NCBI RefSeq assembly: GCF_004005845.1
Contig: NZ_SADE01000002.1
Coordinates: 992,421-1,056,420 of the forward strand
Length of the DNA stretch: 64,000 bases
Direction of reading: 5' to 3'
Origin: Hwanghaeella grinnelliae
GTDB taxonomy: Bacteria > Pseudomonadota > Alphaproteobacteria > UBA8366 > Aestuariispiraceae
The notes beneath the pieces are model-generated. The model had not been told where the DNA came from and did no database searches. It worked only from the letters and a program-made list of their open reading frames with translations. A program made the translations under genes and the position numbers. Below, piece by piece: positions 26,102 through 36,355 of the stretch. Every line of letters begins with the position of its first letter. The stretch's first letter is position 1.

Positions 26102-27541
26102 ATGACCTTACATCGCAATCTAATCGCAGGCGCCTGGACCGAAGGTGCCGACGAGACACAGAATATCAATCCGTCGAACCTATCGGACACTGTCGGCGTC
26201 TATACCCGCGCGGACGAGGCACAGACCGAGCAGGCCATCCAGGCGGCGCAAGAAGCCTTCAAGACCTGGCAATTCTCGACCATCCAGCAGCGGCACGATG
26301 CATTGGACTTCATCGGCAATGAAATCATCGCCCGGAAAGAGGAACTCGGTAAACTGCTTTCCCGCGAAGAAGGAAAAACCTTGCCGGAGGGCATGGGCGA
26401 AGCCGTCCGCGCCGGGCAGATTTTCAAGTTCTTCGCCGGCGAGTGTTTGCGGATTGAAGGTGAGAAGCTCGATTCCGTGCGGCCGGGCGTCGGTGTGGAA
26501 ATCACCCGCGAACCGGTCGGCGTTGTCGGTATCATTACGCCGTGGAATTTCCCGATCGCCATTCCGGCCTGGAAGATCGCCCCGGCGCTGGCTTACGGAA
26601 ACTGCGTGGTCATGAAACCGGCGGATCTGGTGCCGGGATGTGCTTGGGCCCTGGCTGAAATCATTTCCCGCTCCGGCATTCCGGACGGTGTGTTCAACCT
26701 GGTCATGGGCCGCGGCAGCAAGGTGGGGCAGACGATCCTGAGCAACCGCGGCGTTGTCGCCGTCAGTTTCACCGGCTCGGTTCAGACCGGTGCAACGGTG
26801 GCGCAGGCTTGTGCGGCCCGGGGTGCCAAGTTCCAGCTGGAAATGGGCGGAAAGAACCCGATGATCGTTTTGGATGATGCGAATCTCGACAATGCCGTCG
26901 ATTGTGCTGTGCAGGGGGCCTTTTTCTCCACCGGTCAGCGCTGCACGGCCTCGTCCCGTTTGATCGTCACCGAAGGGATCCACGACAAATTCGTCGCGGC
27001 GGTTCAGGCACGGCTGGAAAAGACCGTGACTGACGACGCGCTGAAGGAAGGGGTGCAGATCGGCCCAGTCGTGGATAAGTCCCAGTTGGACCAGGATCTC
27101 AGCTATATCGAAATCGGTAAGAAGGAAGGCGCGAACCTTGTCACGGGCGGCGAATTGCTGAACCGCGATACGGAAGGCTTCTATCTGTCGCCCGCGCTGT
27201 TCACCGAAGTGACGAGCCAGATGCGGATCGCACGGGAAGAAATATTCGGTCCCGTCGCCTCGGTCATCAAGGTGGAGGACTATGACGAGGCGCTTGCCGT
27301 GGCCAACGATACGGAGTTCGGTCTGTCGGCCGGGATCTGCACCACATCCCTGAAATACGCGTCCGATTTCAAACGGAAAAGCGAGGCGGGCATGGTCATG
27401 GTCAACCTGCCGACGGCGGGTGTCGATTACCATGTTCCCTTCGGCGGACGGAAGGGATCCAGCTTCGGTTCGCGGGAGCAGGGCCGGTACGCGGATGAGT
27501 TTTACACCACCGTCAAAACGGCATACACCTTGCCTCTATAG
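26102..27541 (+). CDS. NAD(P)-dependent aldehyde dehydrogenase, probable alpha-ketoglutaric semialdehyde dehydrogenase
   Basis: 479 residues. Catalytic Cys is in GQRCTASSR, the general-base Glu in QLEMGGKNP, the cofactor motif in TPWNFPIAIPAWK and FTGSVQTG, and EEIFGPV near the C-terminus. The text resembles KGSADH enzymes that oxidise 2,5-dioxopentanoate to 2-oxoglutarate at the end of non-phosphorylating pentose, sugar-acid or hydroxyproline routes. The directly upstream FAH-family dehydratase would make that semialdehyde. A leader with GGAGGG precedes ATG 26102. A perfect terminator closes the two-gene unit. Confidence 0.88.
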   Translation: MTLHRNLIAGAWTEGADETQNINPSNLSDTVGVYTRADEAQTEQAIQAAQEAFKTWQFSTIQQRHDALDFIGNEIIARKEELGKLLSREEGKTLPEGMGEAVRAGQIFKFFAGECLRIEGEKLDSVRPGVGVEITREPVGVVGIITPWNFPIAIPAWKIAPALAYGNCVVMKPADLVPGCAWALAEIISRSGIPDGVFNLVMGRGSKVGQTILSNRGVVAVSFTGSVQTGATVAQACAARGAKFQLEMGGKNPMIVLDDANLDNAVDCAVQGAFFSTGQRCTASSRLIVTEGIHDKFVAAVQARLEKTVTDDALKEGVQIGPVVDKSQLDQDLSYIEIGKKEGANLVTGGELLNRDTEGFYLSPALFTEVTSQMRIAREEIFGPVASVIKVEDYDEALAVANDTEFGLSAGICTTSLKYASDFKRKSEAGMVMVNLPTAGVDYHVPFGGRKGSSFGSREQGRYADEFYTTVKTAYTLPL

Positions 27542-27560
27542 GCGGCTTGCACTGAAACAA

Positions 27561-27589
27561 AGGGGGACCCGCTTGGGTCCCCCTTTTTT
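27561..27589 (+). terminator. Intrinsic terminator after aldehyde dehydrogenase
   Basis: Perfect 10-bp stem AGGGGGACCC (27561-27570) / GGGTCCCCCT (27575-27584), 4-nt loop, then TTTTT. Confidence 0.93.
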
Positions 27590-27630
27590 CGATCAGAGCC
27601 GCGAGGATAGACTGAAAAATGGAGAGTTAG

Positions 27631-28836
<1,206 letters not shown>

Positions 28837-28859
28837 CCGGGCGCGGGATTGATTGACGG

Positions 28860-28898
28860 ACGGGCCGGGGCTTTGCCAGTTCCGGCCCGTTCTATTTT
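28860..28898 (+). terminator. Intrinsic terminator after thiolase
   Basis: ACGGGCCGG (28860-28868) pairs with CCGGCCCGT (28882-28890), followed by TCTATTTT. It overlaps the end of the convergent minus-strand gene and may serve both directions. Confidence 0.75.
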
Positions 28899-30360
28899 AC
28901 GCTTGGTTTTGCAGATAGGTTTCCGGCAGGAAGATGACCTTGGCCCGTTCGATCAGGTTTTCGATCCGGCCCGGATCGACCCGGCTGACGAGAACATAGA
29001 TGCCGCGCGCGCTGCAGAAATCATAGACCTGTTTGAACGAATCCAACTCGGCGTCGGACAACTTTGAAACCTTGTGCATATCGACCCGCAGGAAGGAAAG
29101 CGCTTCGGCACTGATCAACTGGGCCAGCACGGCGGGGCAATGGGCCAGGTCCGCTATATCGACCATGACATATTGGGTCGACAGCAGAGTGGCCGCGTCT
29201 TGCTGCAACTCTTCATCCAATTCCCGAAGGCCGACGGGCATGACCATCAGGTCGAACCCGTCCCACTCAGCCTTTTCCAGGAACATCAGGGATGCCGCGT
29301 GGATTGGGACGCAAACGGGAATGCCGTCGGGCTTCACCCGTGCGACGGCTTCCAGATGGGAACGCAGGATGTCCTGCAACATCGCCCCGCCTTGTTTACC
29401 CCCGCCGTTCCAACGGCGCAGTAACTCGGGGATATCGGCCAGGCCCACTCGTGTGTCCGTCGCGCCCCATTGGGCTGCGAAACTGATCGCCGGTACAGCG
29501 CCGGCGATGGCGGCGGTGACCTGCCCTCGGGCCTGTTCATAGCCGTCGCTGAGCTTTTGGGTGCCGGACCCCAGTTTGATGCCGGGCTGCACCGCCGCGG
29601 CGAGCACGCCGGACGCCATTTCCATCCGGCTCGCCGCATCGATTGTATCGTCGGATAATTCCAGACTATAGGTCGATAGGCCCCCGTGCCCTTCCATTTC
29701 GCCGGCGATCGCGCCGCCGATCGTGTCCGCGCTGGTGGTTTCGTCATGCAGCAGGACCGCACTGCTGTCGCTGATGCGGCAGACCTCTCCGGCTGTCTTT
29801 TCCGTCAGCAAGGCTTGCAGGCGATCCCCGGCCTGCGAGGTTGCGACGGCGTCGGCGCCTTCGACAGAAAAGATCGACATCACGGCGGCCTGGTTGGAGT
29901 CGATTGCGGCCTGCAGCTTGTGTTCGAAACTCTCCATGACCTCGTTGAAGGCTTCCGCACCCGAAACGGTGTCGATCGCCAGGGGATCTTTTCGTTTGGC
30001 GGCTAGGCGCGTGAACTTGTACCGGCCGCCATCAAAGACGGGGGCGGCGAATATAGTGGTTTGGCTTTCCTTGCCGGTGCCGGACACGATCGTAACGTCA
30101 AACCGCAAGGGCGCTTGTCCCGGTTCCACGTCGAACAGAATGTCGCTTACGACTTGGCGGTCCCGATCGGCGACGAAGTCCAGGAATTCCCGATCCAAGA
30201 CCTGCCGGTTGTCCGTTTCCAGCAGCGACCAGGCATCCCCTTCCAATTGGATGACCTGTCCATCGACGGAGACATTGGCGACAAAATCAAAAATCACGTC
30301 GGCCGCTTCCTCAAATAAGAGCTTGATATAAGCGTGTGCCTGGACCGGTATCCAGGGCAT
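28897..30360 (-). CDS. Hypothetical protein, possibly PAS plus degenerate GGDEF/EAL-like domains
   Basis: 487 residues, cytosolic, no membrane helix. Residues ~20-125 read as a PAS domain (VDGQVIQLEGDAWSLLE, then REFLDFVADRDRQ). Residues ~135-235 have the spacing of a GGDEF domain (AAVMSIFSVEGAD, VCRISDSSAVLL) but no GGDEF motif. The C-terminal ~240 residues have EAL-like text (LSFLRVDMHKVSKLSD, then ARGIYVLVSRV) but no EAL and no metal ligands. It is probably an enzymatically dead relative of c-di-GMP signalling proteins. Domain calls are by eye and tentative. It is monocistronic; its promoter lies in 30361-30480. Confidence 0.6.
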   Translation of the reverse strand: MPWIPVQAHAYIKLLFEEAADVIFDFVANVSVDGQVIQLEGDAWSLLETDNRQVLDREFLDFVADRDRQVVSDILFDVEPGQAPLRFDVTIVSGTGKESQTTIFAAPVFDGGRYKFTRLAAKRKDPLAIDTVSGAEAFNEVMESFEHKLQAAIDSNQAAVMSIFSVEGADAVATSQAGDRLQALLTEKTAGEVCRISDSSAVLLHDETTSADTIGGAIAGEMEGHGGLSTYSLELSDDTIDAASRMEMASGVLAAAVQPGIKLGSGTQKLSDGYEQARGQVTAAIAGAVPAISFAAQWGATDTRVGLADIPELLRRWNGGGKQGGAMLQDILRSHLEAVARVKPDGIPVCVPIHAASLMFLEKAEWDGFDLMVMPVGLRELDEELQQDAATLLSTQYVMVDIADLAHCPAVLAQLISAEALSFLRVDMHKVSKLSDAELDSFKQVYDFCSARGIYVLVSRVDPGRIENLIERAKVIFLPETYLQNQA

Positions 30361-30484
30361 TTCCGCCGCAATCCAGGGCGTGCGGCAGCGTTGCGGTTTG
30401 GGTGGTCAGGTACCGCATAAGGCTAGGTGTTTTTCGTTTAGAAACGGTTAACGGCGGGGAATTGTCGAATCTCTTCGTCTAACG

Positions 30485-30517
30485 AAAAACGCGCGGCCCA
30501 AGAGGAGCCGCGCGTTT
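30485..30517 (-). terminator. Intrinsic terminator for the PEP-CTERM-like gene (minus strand)
   Basis: AAACGCGCGGC (30487-30497) pairs with GCCGCGCGTTT (30507-30517). Read on the minus strand the stem is followed by a run of T (AAAAA at 30485-30489 on plus), placing it 40 bp downstream of the 30560-31495 gene. Confidence 0.8.
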
Positions 30518-30559
30518 GTCACGAGGGGGGCGTTTCCGCCCCTTCGAAGGATCGTTTTA

Positions 30560-31495
30560 TCAGGCTTTCCGACGACGTGCGGCCAAGCCGCCGATCGCCG
30601 CGATACCCGTCAACAGCAGGTAAGCGGCCGCGGGAACGGGGACGACCGTCGTGGGCGGAATGTCACCGTCATAGAGCGGCGGGCGGACTTCCGCGTCCTG
30701 TTGCAGATTGAGAGAGACCAATGTGCCATTCAGGCCGCCGCCACGCAGCTCTACATCGGCGAAGGGCGCCAGGACAGAATAATTGAAAGCCGTGTTGATG
30801 GTCAGCGAGGTCGCTTCATAGAAGTTGAAGATGACCGAACTCTGCGTCTGGTTCGCGTTCACGCCGATCGTGATATCGGTGCCCGCGACATTGATGATCG
30901 TCGTCACGCCCGGATCGGCGTTCACGCCGTTGAAAGTACCGGTTTTCAGGGCCGATCCATTAATGTTGAAAACCGCGACATTTGCCGAATTCGCGACCGA
31001 CTGGAAGTTGATGTTGTTCTGGTCAGACGTGTTGGCCGTGCCGCCCGTGGAGGCCATGCCCGCCAATTCCGCCGAGAAGGACTGGAAAGCATTCTTGACC
31101 GCGGCGACCGGAATGCCGGAAACGTTTTCGCTCTTCGTGCTGCCGTTGTTCAGACCGAGACCACCGAAATCCTTACCGCCGATGACTGCGTGACCGCCGT
31201 TCAGGTTCACCGCGTTCGCATTGATGTCGCCGCCGACGACCAGGCTGCCGACGATGCCGCCGCCCAGATCCACATTCGGAAGCCCTTTCGGGTTCACCGT
31301 CGATCCGTTGCCGTTATAGTCCCCGCCAACATACAGAGTGCCTTCGGTTTCGACATTCGTCGTCAGATCGCCGAGGACGATGTTGTTAAAACTTTTCAGC
31401 AAGTCCCGCGCATCGACACCGGCCGCCTGGACCGGACCGGCCGCTGCGGCGACGCCGAAAAGAACCAAACCCATAACTGTATTGCGAACGGACAT
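30560..31495 (-). CDS. Choice-of-anchor A family protein with PEP-CTERM/VPLPA-like sorting signal
   Basis: 311 residues, secreted. The signal peptide is residues 1-24 (ending VQA). The choice-of-anchor A domain opens FNNIVLGDLTTNVETEGTLY and VGGDYNG, followed by Asn/Gly/Ser/Thr-rich repeats. The C-terminus has the tripartite sorting layout VPVPAAAYLLLTG, a hydrophobic helix, then RRRKA. That resembles VPEP/VPLPA-CTERM tails cut by exosortases. No exosortase is in this window. The start is supported by AGGTGAT before ATG 31495. An inverted repeat lies in the leader, and a terminator follows the gene. Likely a surface or matrix protein. Confidence 0.85.
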   Translation of the reverse strand: MSVRNTVMGLVLFGVAAAAGPVQAAGVDARDLLKSFNNIVLGDLTTNVETEGTLYVGGDYNGNGSTVNPKGLPNVDLGGGIVGSLVVGGDINANAVNLNGGHAVIGGKDFGGLGLNNGSTKSENVSGIPVAAVKNAFQSFSAELAGMASTGGTANTSDQNNINFQSVANSANVAVFNINGSALKTGTFNGVNADPGVTTIINVAGTDITIGVNANQTQSSVIFNFYEATSLTINTAFNYSVLAPFADVELRGGGLNGTLVSLNLQQDAEVRPPLYDGDIPPTTVVPVPAAAYLLLTGIAAIGGLAARRRKA

Positions 31496-31523
31496 ATGAT
31501 CACCTTGAAAAACGCGTTAATGC

Positions 31524-31550
31524 AAATAAGACAACCATGCTGTCTTATTT
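31524..31550 (-). promoter_or_regulatory. Inverted repeat in the leader of the PEP-CTERM-like gene
   Basis: AAATAAGACA (31524-31533) pairs perfectly with TGTCTTATTT (31541-31550) across a 7-nt loop, 28-55 nt upstream of the start. The flanking TGCAA and TTGCA extend the symmetry with a 3-nt offset. It could be an operator or a 5' leader hairpin. Confidence 0.6.
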
Positions 31551-31705
31551 ATTGCAGTGATTGGTATCACTTAATTGCCCGGACCGCAGTACAGAATGTG
31601 TGAAATTTTAGGGGTGAATGTCGACTGCTGTTTGCAATGGTAAAGCAGCGTTAACGGGGTACGCAGAAAAAGCGATATCTGTCTACATTCGGTTGTACCA
31701 AGTTC

Positions 31706-32680
31706 TTACTTAAACCATTTCAAATATTTGAATGTGATCAACTGCAAAGCGGCCATGACGACAAGAGCCAGGCACAATGCGCCGAAACCCCACGGGGCAT
31801 CCGCGAGCGGGATGCCGGCGACGTTTACGCCGAGCAATCCTGTGACGAAAGAAAGCGGCAGGAAGAAGACGCTCAACATCGCCAGCACGAACATGTTGCG
31901 GTTCAGCTTGTCCGACAATCTGGTCAGCAATTCGTCCTGAATAATCCCCGCCTTGTCACGGAAAGCATCCAGGTCCTCCACATATCGCAGGACAGCGTCG
32001 TGGGTTTCGCGCGCGAATTCGCGGACAATTGGAAGATTGCGCTCCTGCAGTGTTTCCAGCCACCGCTGCAAGGCATCCCGCTGCGGGGCTAGGTAGCGGC
32101 GCAGCACGATGGATTGTCGCCGCGCTTCAGCCAGCCGGGACCGTAGATTGTCGTCGGTCCCTTCAAGTGCAAGTTCCTCTATCTGGTCCAACTCCTCATT
32201 CAAGTTGATCAGGCTTTGCCCGATATCGCGGGTGAGGAAGGATGCCATGCGGCTGACCAACTCCTCGATGGAACCCGGGACATGACCCGCCTGCATTTCC
32301 AGGATCATGTCGTTGATGGCTTCAATCCGCACACGGCGCAGGGTGATCAACCGGTTTTTTTCGATCCAGATGCGGAAGGAGATCATTTCATCCTGCTGCA
32401 TGCCGGGCTTCGGGTTGATGCCGCGCAGGTTCAGAAAGATGCCCCCGCCGAAGACGTTGAAGCGCGGGCGTGTTTCCGGTGCCAGAAGGGCTTTGATCAC
32501 ATGCGGGTCGAATTGCGGATCACTTTCCAGAAATTCCCGCACTTCGGGCCGGGACCAATCGAAATGCAGCCATTCGAACCCGCCGCTGAAATCGGCGGCG
32601 TCCCTAAGGTTCAGTTCTTCCAATGCATTTGCCCGGACCGCAAACCGGCGGACGGGGTCGGGAACGGAGGTTTGGGCCAT
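31706..32680 (-). CDS. CorA-like Mg/Zn transporter (ZntB type)
   Basis: 324-residue inner-membrane transporter. A long cytosolic N-terminal domain with coiled helices is followed by two C-terminal TM helices (~residues 263-285 and 297-318). The inter-helix motif is GLLGVNVAGIP, i.e. GVN at the place of the GMN pore motif of CorA, as seen in ZntB-like proteins. IVLRRYLAPQRDAL is the typical stalk-helix text. ATG 32680 has GGAG 6 nt upstream, favoured over ATG/TTG 12-15 nt earlier. The ion cannot be settled from sequence. It stands alone. Confidence 0.88.
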   Translation of the reverse strand: MAQTSVPDPVRRFAVRANALEELNLRDAADFSGGFEWLHFDWSRPEVREFLESDPQFDPHVIKALLAPETRPRFNVFGGGIFLNLRGINPKPGMQQDEMISFRIWIEKNRLITLRRVRIEAINDMILEMQAGHVPGSIEELVSRMASFLTRDIGQSLINLNEELDQIEELALEGTDDNLRSRLAEARRQSIVLRRYLAPQRDALQRWLETLQERNLPIVREFARETHDAVLRYVEDLDAFRDKAGIIQDELLTRLSDKLNRNMFVLAMLSVFFLPLSFVTGLLGVNVAGIPLADAPWGFGALCLALVVMAALQLITFKYLKWFK

Positions 32681-32896
32681 GGCGCGCTCCATCAACCTGA
32701 TTTTTCAATAAGTTCTGATGCTAGTCCGATTCCGGCAATTGTTAAGAACGTTAGAAGCAGGAAGGGAGCGCGACTAAAGAACTAATATTAGGGGGTGGTT
32801 AATAAATTTGCCGTAGGGTGTCGCAAAGGTGGAGACCGAGGCCTCCGCGTCAAACGATAAGTCCGGGCCATTGAGGCCCGCGAGGAAAACAACGGT

Positions 32897-35194
32897 TTGA
32901 GCCTACGCACCCGTTACATCACCTTTGCATGCTCGATTGCCGTCATCGCGGCATTGCTGCTCGGCGGGTATAACTTCTATTGGGTCAATCGGCTGACCCA
33001 GGAACAAGCTTTTGACCGCTTGTCGGACGATGCACGCGCGGTCGCCACGCAAGTCGAGTCCCGGTACAACCGGTTGCGCAACGATGCGACCGCCATTTCC
33101 CAGACACCACCGTTCCTTGGGATGATTCGCAGCATGGAAAACGCTGGGGTCGACCCCTTGGACGGGTCGACAACCGCGTTATGGCGCGAACGTCTGCAGA
33201 CGATCTTCAAAGCGATCATGCGCCGCCGCCCCGAATATGTGCAGATGCGCTATATCGAAGTCGCGGATAAGGGCATGGAACTGGTCCGGGTCGACAACCG
33301 GGATGGCGTCATCCTTTCAATCCCGGGCAAGGATTTGCAGCAGAAGCAAAACGCGCCCTACGTCGTATCGGGCATCCTGCTCAGTCCATACGGGGTCCAC
33401 TTCTCGAACATAGACCAGAATGTGGAACACGGCGTCCCGGACCCCAACCTGTATGTCCTGCGGGTCGTTACGCAGGTGCGCGACCCGCAAGGGGCGCTGT
33501 TCGGTCTGATGGTCATCAGCACGGATTTCGAGGCGGAAATCGACAGTGTATTGCGCGCGGTGGACTCACCCTACGCGATCTATGTTGTGGATGATTCCGG
33601 AAACTATATCGAAAGGTATCCGGATGGGACCATTACCCGCATCGTCGCCCCGTATGACAGCGAATACGCGCTGCCGGCCCGATTCAGTGGTTCCGATACG
33701 AATACGGGCGAATTCAACCATCCCAGTCTTGGGCAAGTCCTGTATTCGCGTGCGGATGTCGGTTTCGATGTCAGCAGCCCACATCGGCGGATAAGTATTT
33801 TTATCGCCGCGCCGAAGGCGGAAGGTCTCGCCGGTGCGCAAGAAATTCAAAAGGTCGCTTTAGGACTTTCGCTGGTGCTCGTTCTGGTTACGGCCGGCGG
33901 GGCTTTTGCGGTTGCTCGGCGCATGACTATGCCGATGAAAGTTGCCGTTGAGCGTATCGAGGATTACGCGACCGGCGTCACGTCCCTGGACTTGCCGACG
34001 CATCGGAAGGACGAGATCGGCGATCTTTCCCGAGCATTCACCAGTCTGGTCGACTCGCTGGAGGAAGCCAGAAGTGAAGAACGCGCCATACTGGCGCGGC
34101 TTGAGGCCATTGCGGACAACACGGTTGAGGGGCTGATCACGACGGACGAGTTAGGCACGATCCTAAGCTTCAACCGGGGGGCGGAAACGATGTTCGGCTA
34201 TACGCAATCCGAGGCTGTCGGAAAGCCCGTCGATATTTTGATGAGCACGGAATATGCGGAACGCCATGACGAGTCTTTGGCGCGGTACAAGTTGACCGGC
34301 GAGTCGGAAGTGCTCGGCAAGGCGCTTGAGCGCGAAGGCATGCGGAAAGACGGAACCGAGTTTCCGATTGAATTGACGATCAGCGAAGTGCGTGTGAACG
34401 GAATGCGAATTTTCAGTGGCATCGCGCGGGACATCAGCGAGCGAAAATTAGTTGAGCAGCAATTGATCGCGACCTCCGAAGCTTTGCAAAAAAGTAATAA
34501 CGATCTTGAGGAATTCGCCTATATCGCCTCCCATGATTTGAAGGAACCGATCCGGGCCATCAGCAACCACGCCCAGTTCCTGGGGGAAGATCATGGCGAC
34601 GCGCTGGGTGATGACGGGATGAAGCGGCTCGATCGGATACGGGACCTCTGCGCAAAATCCGAACGCTTGGTTTCCGATCTATTGTACTTCTCGCGTATCG
34701 GGCGCGGCGATGACGACGCTCAGTCGATCGACCCGTCAAAGACGATCGACGCCATCAAGAGCGCCTTGGTCGATTATCTTGCCGAGCGGAAAGCGACGAT
34801 CGATGTCGTGACGGATTTACCCTTACTCGCCGGTGACCCGTCGCGGATCAAAAGCGTCTTCCAGAACCTGATCGTCAACGGGGTGAAGTACAACGACCGG
34901 GACGAAAAGCGTATTGAGATCGGGTACGAAGAACCGGTCGGCGACGAACCGGGCAAGTTCTATGTGAAGGATAACGGGATCGGCATTCCTGACGAGTTCC
35001 AGGAACGCGTTTTCACCATTTTTAAACGCCTGCACAACGACCGCGCTTACGGCCCCGGCTCTGGAGCGGGGCTTAGCTTCGTGCGGAAGATCGTCGAACG
35101 GCATGGCGGCAAGATCACCGTCGAGTCGCGTGAAGGCGAAGGTTCGAAATTCATTTTCAGCCTCACCGAAGCAATGCGGTCGCCAGAAAGCTGA
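32897..35194 (+). CDS. Membrane sensor histidine kinase with Cache-like, HAMP and PAS domains
   Basis: 765 residues. TM1 is residues ~9-30, a periplasmic Cache-type domain spans ~31-315, TM2 ~318-342, HAMP ~343-395, PAS ~405-520 (AIADNTVEGLITTDE, FGYTQSEAVGKP), HisKA with phospho-His in ASHDLKEP (~residue 546) and HATPase_c (~630-755) with NDRAYGPGSGAGLSF. The kinase core is of the Cph1/bacteriophytochrome type, whose usual partner is a small Rcp1-like receiver such as that at 37798. A TTG start is used, with GAGG upstream. The last ~100 residues are nearly identical at DNA level to the second kinase. Confidence 0.9.
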   Translation: MSLRTRYITFACSIAVIAALLLGGYNFYWVNRLTQEQAFDRLSDDARAVATQVESRYNRLRNDATAISQTPPFLGMIRSMENAGVDPLDGSTTALWRERLQTIFKAIMRRRPEYVQMRYIEVADKGMELVRVDNRDGVILSIPGKDLQQKQNAPYVVSGILLSPYGVHFSNIDQNVEHGVPDPNLYVLRVVTQVRDPQGALFGLMVISTDFEAEIDSVLRAVDSPYAIYVVDDSGNYIERYPDGTITRIVAPYDSEYALPARFSGSDTNTGEFNHPSLGQVLYSRADVGFDVSSPHRRISIFIAAPKAEGLAGAQEIQKVALGLSLVLVLVTAGGAFAVARRMTMPMKVAVERIEDYATGVTSLDLPTHRKDEIGDLSRAFTSLVDSLEEARSEERAILARLEAIADNTVEGLITTDELGTILSFNRGAETMFGYTQSEAVGKPVDILMSTEYAERHDESLARYKLTGESEVLGKALEREGMRKDGTEFPIELTISEVRVNGMRIFSGIARDISERKLVEQQLIATSEALQKSNNDLEEFAYIASHDLKEPIRAISNHAQFLGEDHGDALGDDGMKRLDRIRDLCAKSERLVSDLLYFSRIGRGDDDAQSIDPSKTIDAIKSALVDYLAERKATIDVVTDLPLLAGDPSRIKSVFQNLIVNGVKYNDRDEKRIEIGYEEPVGDEPGKFYVKDNGIGIPDEFQERVFTIFKRLHNDRAYGPGSGAGLSFVRKIVERHGGKITVESREGEGSKFIFSLTEAMRSPES
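34851..35159 (+). repeat. Near-identical 309-bp segment, copy 1 (HATPase of PAS kinase)
   Basis: This stretch matches 37473-37781 with about 10 mismatches by my count (~97%); the first ~120 bp are identical. It covers the ATP-binding domain from the N-box to the last strand. The sequence on both sides is clearly diverged between the two kinases. Confidence 0.9.
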
Positions 35195-35323
35195 CACGAA
35201 TGCCGCCGGGAGAATGAATGTTAGGAAGGTCTTAATAAACCTTTCGCTTATAATTGGTGGGAAAACACAAAGTTTTTCTTTCGGGCTTGTATTGAGACAG
35301 GGCCGCAGAAATGGAGGAATTGA

Positions 35324-36346
35324 GTGTCAAAAAATTCAGTTGAGAAGCCCTATCATGTGGCAAACGCTGGACGTTCCCTCTCTTTGCGGTTCCTCTTACT
35401 TTTCCCGGTATTTGCCTTTTGCGTTCTGTATTCAATCGGGGTCGCAAACGCGGCCGAAAAACTTGTCGTAGCGACCTCAAAAAGCGGTTGGCTGATTTGG
35501 ATCGCCCAGGAGCGCGGCTTGTTCGAAGACTATGGGGCGGATGTGGCCGTCGAACTCGTTGAATCCGGTGTTGAGGCAGGAAAAGGGCTGATTGATGGGC
35601 GGTATGATATCGCCACGATGTCCGAATTCGCCTTTGTTTCACGAAGTTTCTCAAATGTGGATCTGCGCATTTTCGGGACCGCGGCGGCTATCTACAATGT
35701 TCGACTTGTTGGACGATTGGGCAGTGGTCTTGCAAGTTTCTCGGATCTGCCCGGCAAAAAAATCGGGCTCAGAACGGGCGCGATTGGCGAGTTCTTTCTG
35801 GGCAAGACTCTTGACCTACACGGAACCAGTCTAGAAGCGGTTCAAATTGAGGATATTCCGGCGACTGACCTGCCGAACGCTGTCGCAGACGGTAAGGTCG
35901 ATGCGATAGTGTCCTGGGAACCCTATGCCACGGAAGCGCAGGGACTTCTGGGGGACGATGCAATGTTTGCCGACTTGCAATCGGAACAGCCCTATTACTT
36001 CACGTTATCCGCGTCGCAAAAAACGCTCATAGAAAACCAAGAGACGATCGAAAGGTTCCTGCAGGCGCTTATTGATGCTGCCGAATGGGCGCAGCGGAAT
36101 GAAACAGAGGCAATGAAACTGCTGGGACGGGTTTTGAATCTAAATTTGGATGACCTCGAGCGCTTCTGGAGTGGCCATGTCATGGAAGTTGCGATCACCC
36201 AGGACCTCCTTTTTCTAATGGAACAGGAAGCGCGTTGGCGCGTCGAGCGTGGTCTAAGTGCCGGCGGAATTCCAAATTACCTTGAGCGGCTGGAAACGGG
36301 CCCGCTCGAACGAGTTGCACCCCATCATGTTGGTGTCATTCAATAG
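35324..36346 (+). CDS. Periplasmic substrate-binding protein (NMT1/SsuA-like), probable sensor partner of the downstream kinase
   Basis: 340 residues. A hydrophobic signal segment (FLLLFPVFAFCVLYSIG) ends ANA before AEKLVVATSK, followed by an SBP type II fold: IWIAQERGLFEDYGADV, DIATMSEFAFV, LPGKKIGLRTGAIGEFFL and DAIVSWEPYA, all typical of NMT1/THI5/SsuA-like proteins. No permease or ATPase is nearby. The gene ends 9 bp before a membrane histidine kinase with an extracytoplasmic domain, so it probably delivers a ligand signal rather than feeding a transporter (compare LuxP-LuxQ, TorT-TorS). The GTG start has GGAGG 6 nt upstream. Codon use is more A/T-rich than in most neighbours. Confidence 0.85.
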   Translation: MSKNSVEKPYHVANAGRSLSLRFLLLFPVFAFCVLYSIGVANAAEKLVVATSKSGWLIWIAQERGLFEDYGADVAVELVESGVEAGKGLIDGRYDIATMSEFAFVSRSFSNVDLRIFGTAAAIYNVRLVGRLGSGLASFSDLPGKKIGLRTGAIGEFFLGKTLDLHGTSLEAVQIEDIPATDLPNAVADGKVDAIVSWEPYATEAQGLLGDDAMFADLQSEQPYYFTLSASQKTLIENQETIERFLQALIDAAEWAQRNETEAMKLLGRVLNLNLDDLERFWSGHVMEVAITQDLLFLMEQEARWRVERGLSAGGIPNYLERLETGPLERVAPHHVGVIQ

Positions 36347-36355
36347 GCATGCACG

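Noticed and set aside
30560-31495. Adhesin or phage tail-fibre interpretation of the Asn/Gly-rich protein
   Set aside because: The FNNIVLGDL/VGGDYN opening and the PEP-CTERM-like tail fit the choice-of-anchor A family better, and no phage genes are nearby.
32897-35194. Phytochrome photoreceptor
   Set aside because: The kinase core is of the Cph1 class, but there is no GAF-PHY chromophore module; the sensor part is a periplasmic Cache-like domain plus PAS.
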